From Mixophyes australis (Eukaryota; Chordata; Amphibia; Anura; Limnodynastidae): DNA of 64,000 bases. The stretch spans positions 381,531,907 through 381,595,906 of the forward strand of contig JAVHZZ010000001.1 of the NCBI GenBank assembly GCA_036250195.1, in the 5' to 3' direction. Below the pieces are notes generated by a model. The model saw nothing but the letters and a program-made list of their open reading frames with translations, made no database searches and was not told the DNA's origin. Numbering within the stretch: position 1 is the stretch's first letter; every line of letters starts with the position of its first letter. Shown piece by piece: positions 1 to 12,205 of this stretch. A program made the position numbers and the translations under genes.

Positions 1-673
1 TTTTCTGCTTATATTAGTGTTCTGTCTGTCTGCATATGGCAAGTACTGTATAGCCAGAGCTATATGGTACTTGAAATCTGCTTGTAATTGAATACAGGTG
101 TATGTGTGTGCAATTTACATCTGATTTTTTTTAAAGAAATGCAAATTTTGTTCATATTCTGTTTCAAAATGAATCAGTCCCATAGTGTGCAGATATGAGC
201 AGCTCAGCAAAAACACGATTATATCATTTTTGGGGTGTATTTTAAGTTTTTGCATGTAAATTGCGTCCAACTCTACATGAGGCCCACAATGGTTATTTGC
301 AATAAGGAACTAATAAAATGAATTTAATCTAGTTTGTCACATGCTGTAAAGGCTAATGCTTAACATCTATTACAACAGCTGAACTTTTTTATGCTTCTGG
401 ACAGATGTTATATTTATATTCATGTCATTGGTTAGTGTCACATTTTTAAATTTTGATGATATAAAATCCTGTTATCTCTGACACTATTCCTGAATTCTAT
501 AATTAGTATTTAGTTAGGTGCACATCTTTCTTATTCTTTTTACAAATTAGATATTAGTAGTAAGAGGATGAAGAAGGTTGTGCTGTAAACAGTTATGAAT
601 ATGGCCTAATTACAATTTAATAAAATAAAATAAAAATATAAATATGGCCTGCTTGTTTCTAAAATTATGAGCT
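1..673. other. AT-rich DNA, nothing recognised
   Basis: No coding frame, RNA gene or repeat family was recognised. The sequence is AT-rich with a short A/T-simple stretch near 618-645, just before the hAT insertion. Confidence 0.6.
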
Positions 674-681
674 GTTTTAAT

Positions 682-3600
682 CAGGGGCGGACTGGCCATT
701 ACATTTACCGGGAAGATCCCCGGGAGGCCGGTGGCCTAACGAGGCCGCTCGGAGGCCGCCTATTATTTATTTTTATTTTTTTTGGGTCATCCGGCGCGGT
801 CAGAAGGAGGGCAACAATCCAAAAATTAGTGGTCAGTGGTAAGCACCAGGCAGCCTCACGCATCGCGAGGCTGCCTGGTGCTACAGCACTGTGCACCAAT
901 CAGACAGGAAGCAGGAAGTATTCACTTCCTGTCTGTCTGATCAGGTCTGCTGAGCAACGCTGCAGAGCGCGCCGGCCCCAATACTTAAGGTAAGTGAAAG
1001 GGGGCTACATCTGGGAAAACTATATGTGAGGAGGCTATATCTGTGAAAACTATATGTGAGGGGGCTATATCTGGGAAAACTATATGTAAGGAGGCTATAT
1101 ATGTGAAAACTATATGTGAGGGGGCTATATCTGGGAAAACTATATGTAAGGAGGCTATATATGTAAAAACTATATGTGAGGGGGCTATATGTGGGAAAAC
1201 TATATGTGAGGAGGTTTTATCTGTGAAAACTATATGTGAGGAGGCTATATCTGTGAAAACTATATGTGAGGAGGCTATATCTGTGAAAACTATATGTGAG
1301 GAGGCTATATCTGTGAAAACTATATGTGAAGGGGCTATATCTGTGAAAACTATATGTGAGGGGGCTATATCTGTGAAAACTATATGTGAGGAGGCTATAT
1401 CTGTGAAAACTATATGTGTGGGGGCTATATCTGTGAAAACTATATGTAAGGAGGCTATATCTGTGAAAACTATATGTGAGGAGGCTATATCTGTGAAAAC
1501 TATATGTGAGGAGGCTATATCTGTGAAAACTATATGTGAGGAGGCTATATCTGTGAAAACTATATGTGAGGAGGCTATATCTGTGAAAACTATATGTGAG
1601 GGGGCTATATCTGTGAAAACTATATGTGAGGAGGCTATATCTGTGAAAACTATATGTGAGGAGGCTATATCTGTGAAAACTATATGTGAGGAGGCTATAT
1701 CTGTGAAAACTATATGTGAGGAGGCTATATCTGTGAAAACTATATGTGAGGGGGCTATATCTGTGAAAACTATATGTGAGGAGGCTATATCTGTGAAAAC
1801 TATATGTGAGGAGGCTATATCTGTGAAAACTATATGTAAAGAGGCAATATCTGGGAAAACTATATGTGAGGGGGCTATATCTGTGAAAACTATATGTGAG
1901 GGGGCTATATCTGTGAAAACTATATGTGAGGGGGCTATATCTCTGAAAACTATATGTAAGGAGGCTATATCTGTGAAAACTATATGTGAGGGGGCTATAT
2001 CTGTGAAAACTATATGTGAGGGGGCTATATCTGTGAAAACTATATGTGAGGAGGCTATATCTGTGAAAACTATATGTGAGGAGGCTATATCTGTGAAAAC
2101 TATATGTGAGGAGGCTATATCTGGGAAAACTATATGTGAGGGGGCTATATCTGTGAAAACTATATGTGAGGGGGCTATATCTGCGAAAACTATATGTGAG
2201 GAGGCTATATCTGTGAAAAATATATGTAAGGAGGCTATATCTGTGAAAACTATATGTGAGGGGGCTATATCTGTGAAAACTATATCTGAGGAGGCTATAT
2301 CTGTGAAAACTATATGTGAGGAGGCTATATCTGTGAAAACTATATGTGAGGAGGCTATATCTGTGAAAACTATATGTGAGGAGGCTATATCTGGGAAAAC
2401 TATATGTGAGGGGGCTATATCTGTGAAAACTATATGTGAGGGCTATATCTGTGAAAACTATATGTGAGGGGGCTATATCTGTGAAAACTATATGTGAGGA
2501 GGCTATATCTGTGAAAACTATATGTGAGGAGGCTATATCTGTGAAAACTATATGTGAGGAGGCTATATCTGTGAAAACTATATGTGAGGGGGCTATATCT
2601 GTGAAAACTATATGTGAGGAGGCTATATCTGTGAAAACTATATGTGAGGAGGCTATATCTGTGAAAACTATATGTGAGGGGGCTATATCTGTGAAAACTA
2701 TATGTAAGGAGGCTATATCTGTGAAAACTATATGTGAGGGGGCTATATCTGTGAAAACTATATGTGAGGAGGCTATATCTGTGAAAACTATATGTGAGGA
2801 GGCTATATCTGTGAAAACTATATGTGAGGGGGCTATATCTGTGAAAACTATATGTGAGGAGGCTATATCTGTGAAAACTATATGTGAGGAGGCTATATCT
2901 GTGAAAACTATATGTGAGGAGGCTATATCTGTGAAAACTATATGTGAGGGGGCTATATCTGTGAAAACTATATGTGAGGAGGCTATATCTGTGAAAACTA
3001 TATGTGAGGGGGCTATATCTGTGAAAACTATATGTGAGGAGGCTATATCTGGGAAAACTATATGTGAGGGGGCTATATCTGTGAAAACTATATGTGAGGG
3101 CTATATCTGTGAAAACTATATGTGAGGGGGCTATATCTGTGAAAACTATATGTAAGGAGGCTATATCTGTGAAAACTATATGTGAGGGGGCTATATCTGT
3201 GAAAACTATATGTAAGGAGGCTATATCTGTGAAAACTATATGTGAGGGGGCTATATCTGTGAAAACTATATGTGAGGGGACTATATCTGTGAAAACTATA
3301 TGTGAGGGGGCTATATCTGTGAAAACTATATGTAAGGAGGCTATATCTGTGAAAACTATGAGGGGGCTATATCTGTGAAAACTATATGTTAGGAGGCTAT
3401 ATCTGTGAAAACTATATGTAAGGAGGCTATATCTGTGAAAACTATATGTGAGGGGGCTATATCTGTGAAAACTATATGTGAGGAGGCTATATCTGTGAAA
3501 ACTATATGTGAGGAGGCTATATCTGTGCAAACTATATGTGAGGGGGCTATATCTGTGAAAACTATATGTGAGGAGGCTATATCTGTGAAAACTATATGTG

Positions 3601-5224
3601 AGGAGGCTATATCTGTGAAAACTATATGTGAGGAGGCTATATCTGGGAAAACTATATGTGAGGGGGCTATATCTGTGAAAACTATATGTGAGGGCTATAT
3701 CTGTGAAAACTATATGTGAGGGGGCTATATCTGTGAAAACTATATGTGAGGAGGCTATATCTGTGAAAACTATATGTGAGGAGGCTATATCTGTGAAAAC
3801 TATATGTGAGGGGGCTATATCTGTGAAAACTATATGTGAGGAGGCTATATCTGTGAAAACTATATGTGAGGAGGCTATATCTGTGAAAACTATATGTGAG
3901 GGGGCTACATCTGTGAAAACTATATGTGAGGAGGCTATATCTGTGAAAACTATATGTGAGGGGGCTATATCTGTGAAAACTATATGTGAGGAGGCTATAT
4001 CTGTGAAAACTATATGTGAGGAGGCTATATCTGTGAAAACTATATGTGAAGGGGCTATATCTGTGAAAACTATATGTGAGGGGGCTATATCTGTGAAAAC
4101 TATATGTGAGGGGGCTATATCTGTGAAAACTATATGTGAGGGGGCTATATCTGTGAAAACTATATGTGAGGGGGCTATATCTGTGAAAACTATATGTGAG
4201 GGGGCTATATCTGTGAAAACTATATGTGAGGAGGCTATATCTGTGAAAACTATATGTGAGGAGGCTATATCTGTGAAAACTATATGTGAGGGGGCTACAT
4301 CTGTGAAAACTATATGTGAGGAGGCTATATCTGTGAAAACTATATGTGAGGAGGCTATATCTGTGAAAACTATATGTGAGGAGGCTATATCTGTGAAAAC
4401 TATATGTGAGGAGGCTATATCTGTGAAAACTATATGTGAGGAGGCTATATCTGTGAAAACTATATGTGAGGAGGCTATATCTGTGAAAACTATATGTGAG
4501 GAGGCTATATCTGGGAAAACTATATGTGAGGGGGCTATATCTGTGAAAACTATATGTGAGGGGGCTATATCTGTGAAAACTATATGTGAGGGGGCTATAT
4601 CTGTGAAAACTATATGTAAGGAGGCTATATCTGTGAAAACTATATGTGAGGAGGCTATATCTGTGAAAACTATATGTGAGGGGGCTATATCTGTGAAAAC
4701 TATATGTGAGGGGGCTATATCTGTGAAAACTATATGTGAGGGGGCTATATCTGTGAAAACTATATGTGAGGGGGCTATATCTGTGAAAACTATATGTGAG
4801 GAGGCTATATCTGTGAAAACTATATGTGAGGAGGCTATATCTGTGAAAACTATATGTGAGGGGGCTACATCTGTGAAAACTATATGTGAGGAGGCTATAT
4901 CTGGGAAAACTTTATACAAGGAGCTATATCTGGGAAAACTATATGTAAGGGGGCTGCATCTGGGAAAACTATGTGAGGGGGCTACATCTAGAAAAACTAT
5001 ATGTGAGGGGGCTACAGCTTTTTTCCTGCATTGCTTTAGAAATTACCCACTGTGTTTTAAGTCATCATATCTAGGTTTTCCTAAATTTTTCCCCAACCAA
5101 ATTCCAAGTTCTAAATCCCGCCTACTTTTGTGTTGGCCCCACCTACATTTAAATTGGCCATGCCCACATGAAGCCACTTCAATAATTTTTTCCAGGGCCA
5201 CTTTAAATTCCCAATCCGCCCCTG
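682..5224 (+). mobile_element. Non-autonomous hAT transposon swollen by a minisatellite
   Basis: The element starts with CAGGGGCGGACTGG and ends with CCAATCCGCCCCTG, an inverted pair. Perfect 8-bp duplications, GTTTTAAT, lie at 674-681 and 5225-5232. CAGGG-type TIRs plus an 8-bp TSD are diagnostic of hAT. The left arm (682-1002) holds a GC-rich section, an inverted repeat around 847-881 (CAGGCAGCCTC paired with GAGGCTGCCTG) and the motif AGGTAAGTGA at 989-998. The right arm (about 5020-5224) is unique sequence. The ~4 kb between is one tandem array. No transposase is present, so it was moved in trans. The same left-arm core occurs inverted in the element at 36930-38699. Confidence 0.93.
1003..5020 (+). 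repeat. 30-bp minisatellite, about 134 units
   Basis: Units of 30 bp run head to tail without spacers. One half-unit reads CTATATCTGTGAAAA and the other is CTATATGTGAG followed by GAGG or GGGG. Main variants are GAGG/GGGG, GTGAG/GTAAG and CTGTG/CTGGG. Flanking units at the two ends are the most diverged (ctacatctggg types near 1003-1020 and 4905-5015), as expected when the interior is homogenised. Because 30 is divisible by 3 and the unit lacks stops in several frames, long open frames exist on both strands. They are by-products of the repeat, not genes. Rare 28-bp units at about 2431, 3089 and 3683 mark higher-order duplication. Confidence 0.97.
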
Positions 5225-5232
5225 GTTTTAAT

Positions 5233-6480
5233 CTATTATCTACTTGTTGTGTGCCAGTAATCCCAAGGTGTGGCTAGTCTGAACTCACATCAAGGGCTGG
5301 AAAATGCTTTCACTGCATTCCCAAATGCTAAAGGACAACGAGGAAACCTAAGGTCTTATTATATATCCATACAGGGTACTTAATACAGCAAAACAATTTG
5401 TTTTATTATATTGGAGAAGGCCTCATCATATGTTTGTGATCAGTGCAATATGGTACATTTGATATATCAAAACCTAAATGCTAAACCATATAAAATATAT
5501 AGTAATAAAGTATCATCCTAAATAATGTATCTGATAATTTCAAGTTTTGTATGCAAATGTGCAGAAAGAGCTAAACTGTCTGATGAATGTTATACTATGC
5601 TTTAAGGATGTGCCAAAAATAAATATAAATGAATTTATAAGAATTCCTGACTTATTCTTTTTTTTAACTACTTTATTGATTTAAAGATCAGCAAGTAGTA
5701 ACAGAAAAAAAATGGCATGGAGAACAGTGCATAGTTAAGCATTCAAAAAATATAAAACACATACGGAGGACACTTGTATCAAAGAGAAGATAATAAACAT
5801 GTACACAACATTAAGTCATCATCTGGAAGACTAGTAGTAATATTTACTGAACCAGTTTTTCGGAAGGAGAAATAGAGAGACTAGAAGCTGTCCTTATTCT
5901 TGTTGTCCCCAAGCCAAAAGATTACATAAATATGTTTGAGTGTTACTTTTCTGTTTTTACTTCATTTTATTTTAAGAAATTGTTTTTCAATATATTGATA
6001 TATGTCAATTTATCATCCTTTTTTAAAGTTTACGTATTGTGAAATTTTTTGCCATATTAAACCCCATTAAAAGTGTTCTGCTTTTGTCTTCTTACATGAT
6101 TCACATGCTAGAAAAGCTTGTTTATTTTATAATCACTATATTTAAGGTAGAAAATTGTTTGTTTTACAATAACTCTTATTAAATATAAGTTGAGATATAG
6201 TTTGAGATAAATCAGAGAGAAATCAAAGACTTCATGTAAGAGTGTCAGCTCTTGAAACAAATCTTGGTGGTGACAGAAGTTAATTACACAGTGAACATGA
6301 AATAGCATTTTGCAGAATTTTAGTTCTTTTTAGATGAACTAGGTGTTTCTTTTTGAGTAACCCTTTCACACCCACATGCCACACAGGCTCAGGTGAGTGC
6401 TGAATGTGACAACTTCCAAAAAGAAAACTTTAGAGAAGGGCTAGTAAAATGGAATGAATTTCAAAACTTGGAACTATTGT
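5233..6480. other. Intergenic, possible old LINE tail
   Basis: No gene was seen. About 5655-5900 begins with a T-rich stretch and an 'actttattgatt' motif on the + strand, which could be the 3' end of a minus-strand non-LTR element, but no family could be named. The rest is unremarkable AT-rich DNA. Confidence 0.35.
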
Positions 6481-6482
6481 TA

Positions 6483-6960
6483 AATTGTAATTATATATTG
6501 TACCACCAGAATACTCTGCAGTACATTACAACTGGAAACAAACATAGTAATTAAACTAGACTGGACAATAGCAAACAGGCAAAGAATTAAAAAGGCTGCT
6601 GTTCACAAGTTCACAAACCATAAAAAATAGGAGTTTGACAAATGAGGTTACGTGCTATATGATCCCGTCACACCGCAATGTTGACTTGAGAGTCAGAAAG
6701 CCGTATTGGGTGAAAAGTGTAAATGAGTGGAAATTGGGCATTAGTCTTTGGAGGATAATGATGTGATTCAGTTATGAGCGATTCAGGATTTTGATAACCT
6801 TGGATAAAGAAGTGAGTTTTCATTGAATGCTTAAAGGTTTTCAATCTATGGGAAAATCATGCTGTTTGAGGGAGATAATTCAAATGAGTGAATGCAGTCT
6901 GGAAAATATACCATAGCCATGAACGGGAGCAGGTAACAAGTGTGAATTAATCTCTGTGGT
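6483..6960 (-). mobile_element. Diverged non-LTR/SINE-like repeat copy
   Basis: This stretch aligns by eye with the better copy at 48340-48800. Shared landmarks in order are the 'gcagtacattacaa' segment, the dropped 'ggggacaaacataat' region, 'gacaaatgaggtta', 'gatcccgtcacac-gcaatgttg', 'gagttttcattgaatgcttaaaggtttt' and a 'gggagcaggtaaca' end. It is much more diverged than the 48.3-kb copy, so it is an older insertion. No coding potential remains. Confidence 0.6.
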
Positions 6961-8484
6961 AATTTCCATGCAATAAATTGGTTTTAAAAAACAGCCATAG
7001 CAACCAAAAATATGTGTAAACTATCTATTAGCAGTAGGTAAAACATATAATAACATGTGGCCCTACAGTGCATTTACTTATGTACAAAGTGCCTATATGT
7101 TTACATAATACATAAATAACTACACATTCCACTTTTGATAACTTTCAAAATAATATGCTACTTACCACATGGAAATGTACATTGTAAAAAACTCACTTCA
7201 AAATCTACTTTAGGACAACCTCTTCCTTTGATTTCAACTTCTACATTTTACTCCTAAAATACTGCTTGGTCAACCCTTATTTATTTCTTATATAAATTAT
7301 TTAAGGTGATATTGAGACTGTCATTATTACATATATTAAACTCATATGTTTGAATGTTGTATTACATTGATGTAATTGACCATATACATGCACATTCACA
7401 TATAAAGTAAATAATTGGGCAATTGGCATCCCATTTAAAATATAGGCCAATGCTCGATCTCTGCCACCCTCAAGGATGTATAAAACATATTGTGTGTGAA
7501 GAAAATGTCTCTTCAGCTCCTTGTTAACCAAGAAACAACAATGAAGCATTGGCATTGCTAAGTATACTCTAGGACCTATTACTGACTGCCTTAAAAACTA
7601 AAAAAAAAAATCTTTATACTATTAGTGGTTATGACATAGAGTGACACATTTATTTTCAAATAGAAAAGGAAAGATGTAAGAAGCAGAATGTACATATTTT
7701 TATAGATTATAAATCACCTACATCTTTGGCAGGGATATTTTATATAAATAAAGATTCATACAAACACTGTTTTACCAATTTACTAATAACTGAAGTCCAT
7801 GGTGGGAATCCTCTTGTTATATACAGTAAAGTTTTCTAGAATCAAGATAAATAATGGGCTATATCTGAAGAAGGCTGGAGACAAGGGTTCTGATAGACTA
7901 TGCATAAAATTGTAGAGTTGACTTCCTTTCTATGTCAAAAATTAAACATAAAGTGGGCTAGAAAAAAATATACTTTAAGCATAATTGATGTGTTAGAGAC
8001 ACTATAATTGTTGACCACAAGTTGATTATGATAACTGGTGTTTTAATGTAGATTTAAAAAAAAAAAAATTTTTTCTTGTCCCAATTCCTCTAGGGAATTC
8101 AATGACGTTATGAAAAGGCTGGGGCTATGGCACGATAGGGGGCCCTAAACAGCAGGTTTTCCTATTATATTGTGATCAGCCAAGTCTGTTATAACCTGGT
8201 GGTGGTTGTGTTTTTGTGGAGGGCACATATAATTTGTCCTCCTGCAAGTAGCCCAAGCTATGACACCTAGTGCTTAGATCACATTTGTAGAGATGAAGGA
8301 GGGGCATGTTGTTTAAAAAAATAATATATTTGTTTTCTTATTTTAATGTACAAAGGTCAGTGTTGATGGTGATAATCAACAGCACATATCTTATTCCAGG
8401 GACGAAGCAACCACAAAAAAGATAAGCTTGCTGACAGGAATATCAGTGGCTGTATCCAGGTCAGACTCATTGCAATTATGTGAA
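6961..8484. other. AT-rich intergenic DNA
   Basis: No recognisable gene or repeat family. There is a short A/T homopolymer junction at about 8053-8074. The segment after it (about 8075-8330) has higher complexity but matched nothing known to me. Confidence 0.5.
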
Positions 8485-8985
8485 TACCAGTAAACCCGTG
8501 CATGATACTCATGCATTCTAGTCAAATCAAGCTACTTAAGGTGTTAAAAAGGTTCTTGTCATCTTCATCGCTACACACACATGCCGTTAGGTTTTTATAT
8601 ATTAGATAATGCTAAGAATTTAGTAGGTCAGTGTAGTATATAACTCCGCCCAGCAGGTGGCGCTGCAGTTTGAGCACTCTGTCACCAGGTAGTTTTTTCC
8701 ACACACACACACACACACACTAACACAGCATGTGTGTTCATGAGGTAAAATTACCTCACGAAAATGAGTTTGAGCCCTCAACTCAAAAATGTAGCCTTTA
8801 CTACCCCTCCCACGGGGGGAAGGGGGTATGATGGAAGTTAACTGACTTCACTATTATAATTTTTTTGTCAAATAATGTCAGTATACCAAATTTCAGGTCA
8901 ATTGGATGAGCCCTTTCTGAGAAAATAGTTTCTTCCACACACACACACTAACACACGCCGCTAGGCTTTTATGTATTAGATACCC
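8485..8985 (+). repeat. Dispersed repeat with duplicated ends and CA microsatellites
   Basis: Two related ~28-bp tails, each with a GCCG-TAGG core followed by TTTTAT-TATTAGATA, lie at 8581-8610 and 8955-8984. Each is preceded by a CA-rich run (8569-8582 and 8937-8955), and a further CA microsatellite sits at 8701-8720. The sequence between contains a small hairpin (GCATGATACTCATGC, 8497-8511) and a purine/pyrimidine block near 8800-8830. The tail form resembles the 3' end of RTE-like non-LTR elements, but the family call is only a guess. Confidence 0.45.
8650..8664 (+). promoter_or_regulatory. Candidate CTCF-binding motif
   Basis: CCAGCAGGTGGCGCT fits the core vertebrate CTCF consensus (CCASYAGRKGGCRS) at every position. 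It lies inside the dispersed repeat at 8485-8985. A single match of this kind can occur by chance, so binding is inferred only. Confidence 0.4.
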
Positions 8986-9747
8986 TTACTGTACTTGATC
9001 TGCCCTTGTTCATCCCTTCCTTTCCCTGTCTCAACTCCCTAAGTGTAAGGATTTGTAACTGTAAGATATGACTGAATCTGCACACAGAATTATGGTTATG
9101 TCTTCTTTGTGTACATGTGCAGTACTAAAAAATTGCCTATTTTAGCAATATAAGATAGTGCCCAAAACACCAGTCTGGTCTGAAAATTGATAAATCTAAT
9201 TTAAACCTTAACTGAGTAAGTTAGGATTTAATCCTCGACAGTCAGGTGTATGTGCCAAAACTTACACCTTAGAAGACCATGCCATATTTTTTACACTGCG
9301 TAAGTTTTGCTTGTAATATACTATTATTCAACAAAGTTAATTATACATATTTTTCTTTGGATATATATCTTATCTTGATAACATATTGGGTAAATATATT
9401 TTTATAGGCATTCTACATTGAAAAAAAGTGTATCAAAATGCATTACTTCTTCATGATTCTTCCCTTAGTTACTTTCATGAAAATAATTAAATCCAGGAAA
9501 TATACTGATAATTTTATTCAGTAACTTCTATTGTTTTTAGGCATAGATCAAATTTGTTTATCTTTTTTAACCTTTTTAATTTAATTATTTTAACATCAAT
9601 TTAATCTATTTTTGAATATTGGATGTGTTAACATCCAATATAATAGACTTGAATGTCATTATGACCATTATTTTAAGCTGTGGGAGTAAATTTCAAGTGA
9701 CATTGATTCTATGTCTTGTTGTGATGGGTAACAACATAGAATTAAGT
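8986..9747. other. AT-rich intergenic DNA
   Basis: Nothing recognisable. The stretch is strongly AT-rich, especially 9290-9620. Confidence 0.5.
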
Positions 9748-10790
9748 TTGGGTCTGATTCATCAAGGTGTGTGCAATCCGCAAAATTACTCTGAACATTC
9801 CCAGAACCTGCTGATACACCACATAACGCAACAATTTTCCATTAATTTTCAAGCTCAGAGGACACTTACTACAGTCTACAATTCCAGAAAGGGTATGGGT
9901 TGGGAAAAAGGCATTTGCTTGTAGTCAATGTATAGTAATGGCGTGCCAATATTGAGCGCATGCAGCAGCGTTAAATTTAAGCACTGGGCATCTCTCAGGT
10001 ACTTGTTTTTCATTCGTATCTCTTGCTCCAGCAAAAGGTCTAGTCTAAGTGACGATTACTAGTGACTACAGCTGAGTATGTATGCTATTACATGTGTTTG
10101 CAATCAGGAGCAACTGTAAAAATTTATTTTATGTACAGTAAACATTCATTGCATACTAATAAAAGCATTTCATGGAAAAAAAAAACAACTTTTTTTTTGT
10201 TTTTTATGTTTTATCATTAATGCCTATTTTATTAGCAGGTGTCATGTGGGCAGCACGGTGGCTTAGTGGTTAGCACTTCTGCCTCACAGCACTGGGGTCA
10301 TGAATTTGATTCCCGACCATGGTCTTATGTGTGTAGAGTTTGTATGTTCTCCCCGGATTTGCGTGGGTTTCATCCGGGTGCTCCGGTTTCCTCCCACACT
10401 CCAAAAACATACTGGTAGGGTAATTGGCTGCTATTAAATTGCCCTTAATCTCTCTCGGTCTGTGTATGTGTATGTTAAGGGATTTAGACTGATGTGGAAG
10501 GGTTCTCTGTACAGCGCTGCGGAATCAGTGGCGCTTTATAAATAAATGATGATGATGATGATAATAATGATTAGATTGTAAGCTTCAATTTTGCAGGGAC
10601 TTTGTGATTTTATATTCCACATAGGTATTAGATGTATACTGCAGTGTCTTGTCTAATAGAGCAGAGCAGACCTAAACCCATATTCATCACCACATGTATA
10701 TTCCATTCCTTGTTAAATTTGGACGTACGTATACCCGAATTACGATTGCGCTCAGTATGCGTACCTTGATAAATCACGCCCTTTGGCAGC
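9748..10790 (-). mobile_element. Non-autonomous DNA transposon carrying a SINE
   Basis: The ends form an imperfect inverted pair: GGGTCTGATTCATCAAGG at the left and the complement of GGGCGTGATTTATCAAGG at the right. The interior around 10060-10180 matches, in reverse orientation, the family copy at 34516-35238 (the 'ttgcaatcaggagcaactg' segment). The SINE at 10248-10560 is nested inside. No clear TSD was found. Confidence 0.65.
10248..10560 (+). mobile_element. tRNA-derived SINE, V-SINE type
   Basis: It begins GGGCAGCACGGTGGCTTAG with an A-box-like GTGGCTTAGTGG and a B-box-like TGATTCCC. The conserved central block runs from 'gtatgttctccccg' to 'ctccaaaaacatactgg' (about 10335-10415), which is the hallmark of the vertebrate V-SINE group. 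The 3' end 'ggcgctttataaataaatGATGATGATG' resembles an L2/CR1 LINE tail, implying mobilisation by such a LINE. A related copy lies at 54106-54434. Confidence 0.85.
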
Positions 10791-11149
10791 AGAAAAAGGC
10801 TCATCTGAATATTGACAATTTCATTAAAACATTCATATTTAGATGCTATTAACATTAAAATAATAAAAAGGTTCACCTTAAAAATTAGCATGGAGATTGA
10901 CAAGGTAAATGGAAGTTTTTAGGGGCAAATTATTCATGAAACTGATCACTAATGAAGATTTTATGCTGAACTGTACACTTTTGCCTAAATTATGTTTCTA
11001 AATGTTATCAGTTTAAAAAAAATGTAGGGTTAAAAAAAGTTACACTGAAGTGTATGGAAGCAAAGTGCTCTTGTGCAAACTATTAGTAAGGTCAGTGCGA
11101 GATAGTACTGTGAGCAAATGTGGCCCTATCTGCACATAAATATAGATTA
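10791..11149. other. Short intergenic stretch
   Basis: No feature was recognised in this AT-rich segment. Confidence 0.5.
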
Positions 11150-11440
11150 AGCCATAGTTGCATACTCTCCCAGAATGTCCAGGAGAATCCTAAAATTCTG
11201 AGAGTATTCACGGGCTCCCAGGAGAGCAGGGCAACCTTCCAAATCCTACCACAGCCTTAGTGAAGTGGCCAAGGGGAAGGCCTTTGTGATGCTTTTGCGG
11301 TAAATTTCACCACCCTAGTCCCGCCCATTCTGCTATAGGCCAAAATTGTATCATTTGCAGATGGGCGGGGCCTAATGATGCAAATATTCTAGCCACCACC
11401 CCCACAACATGGCAGTGAGATCTCCCTTCTGGGAAATTTG
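11150..11440 (+). mobile_element. MITE fragment (CTCCCAGAATGTCC type)
   Basis: Starts with 'catagttgcatactctccc' followed by self-complementary short blocks (CTCCCAGAATGTCCAGGAGA, 'gggctcccaggagag') and a 'gggcggggcctaatgatgcaa' segment. I recognise this arrangement as a common frog non-autonomous DNA transposon, from memory only. The right terminal arm appears truncated near 11440, just before the PLE coding remnant. Confidence 0.45.
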
Positions 11441-12205
11441 AAGAATACTACACAGATACGCAATATATTGCAAGATGTGACATGCACTAAAGTCCTTTGC
11501 TAGTTTCCACTGATGTGACAGTACTATATACTGTAATAAAAGATAAACAAGGAGTTGACTGTGCAAAATACTTTTTAAAAAAAACAGGCTACCTACTCGA
11601 TATACAGAATGATTTCATCATAGAAGGGATTCAGTCTATTCTTAACCAGAACTATGCATGGTTTGAAGGTGCTTATTGTCTACAATGTCAAGGGACTGCA
11701 ATGGGAACAAAGTTCGCCTAAGCTATGACAACCAGTTCATGAATAAGTGGGAAAAGAATTTTATATGGGCAGGTGGCAACTTTGGGGCAAACCTTGTACT
11801 GTGGAAACGTTATATAGACAATATTTTGTTTATAAAGAGAGATGATGAGGTATCGTTAGACTCTTTTTTGGAATATATCAAAAACATCTTGAAATTTACA
11901 ATTCAGTAAAGTAAGGACCAAATCCAATTTTTGTGATCTATATATTGTTATAAAAAAAACAACAACACAAAAACGTTTTAAAAAACAGTTGATGTGAATA
12001 GTTTTATCCTAGTGACTAGTAACCACCAACAGAACTGGTTGGCAGGAATATCTGTTATGAAACAAAAAAATATGGTTCCACACCACGCTATGGACCATGC
12101 TACTTGGTCACATATACTGTAACCAAAATGGAGGGTGTGCTATGTGCAATATAAATCAGAACATTTGAAATAGGAGAGCAAGGGTTGCACTCAAAGCACT
12201 CCAGT

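Noticed and set aside
1003..5020. CRISPR array
   Set aside because: Repeats are contiguous with no unique spacers and the DNA is clearly eukaryotic. It is a minisatellite.
1043..5277. Very long open frames (474, 529 and, on the other strand, 829 codons)
   Set aside because: They are produced by a stop-free 30-bp repeat whose length is a multiple of three. Frames change wherever a 28-bp or shortened unit occurs. There is no start context, domain or codon bias.
10248..10340. Functional tRNA gene
   Set aside because: A- and B-box-like sequences belong to a SINE head. The cloverleaf cannot be completed and the conserved SINE body follows.
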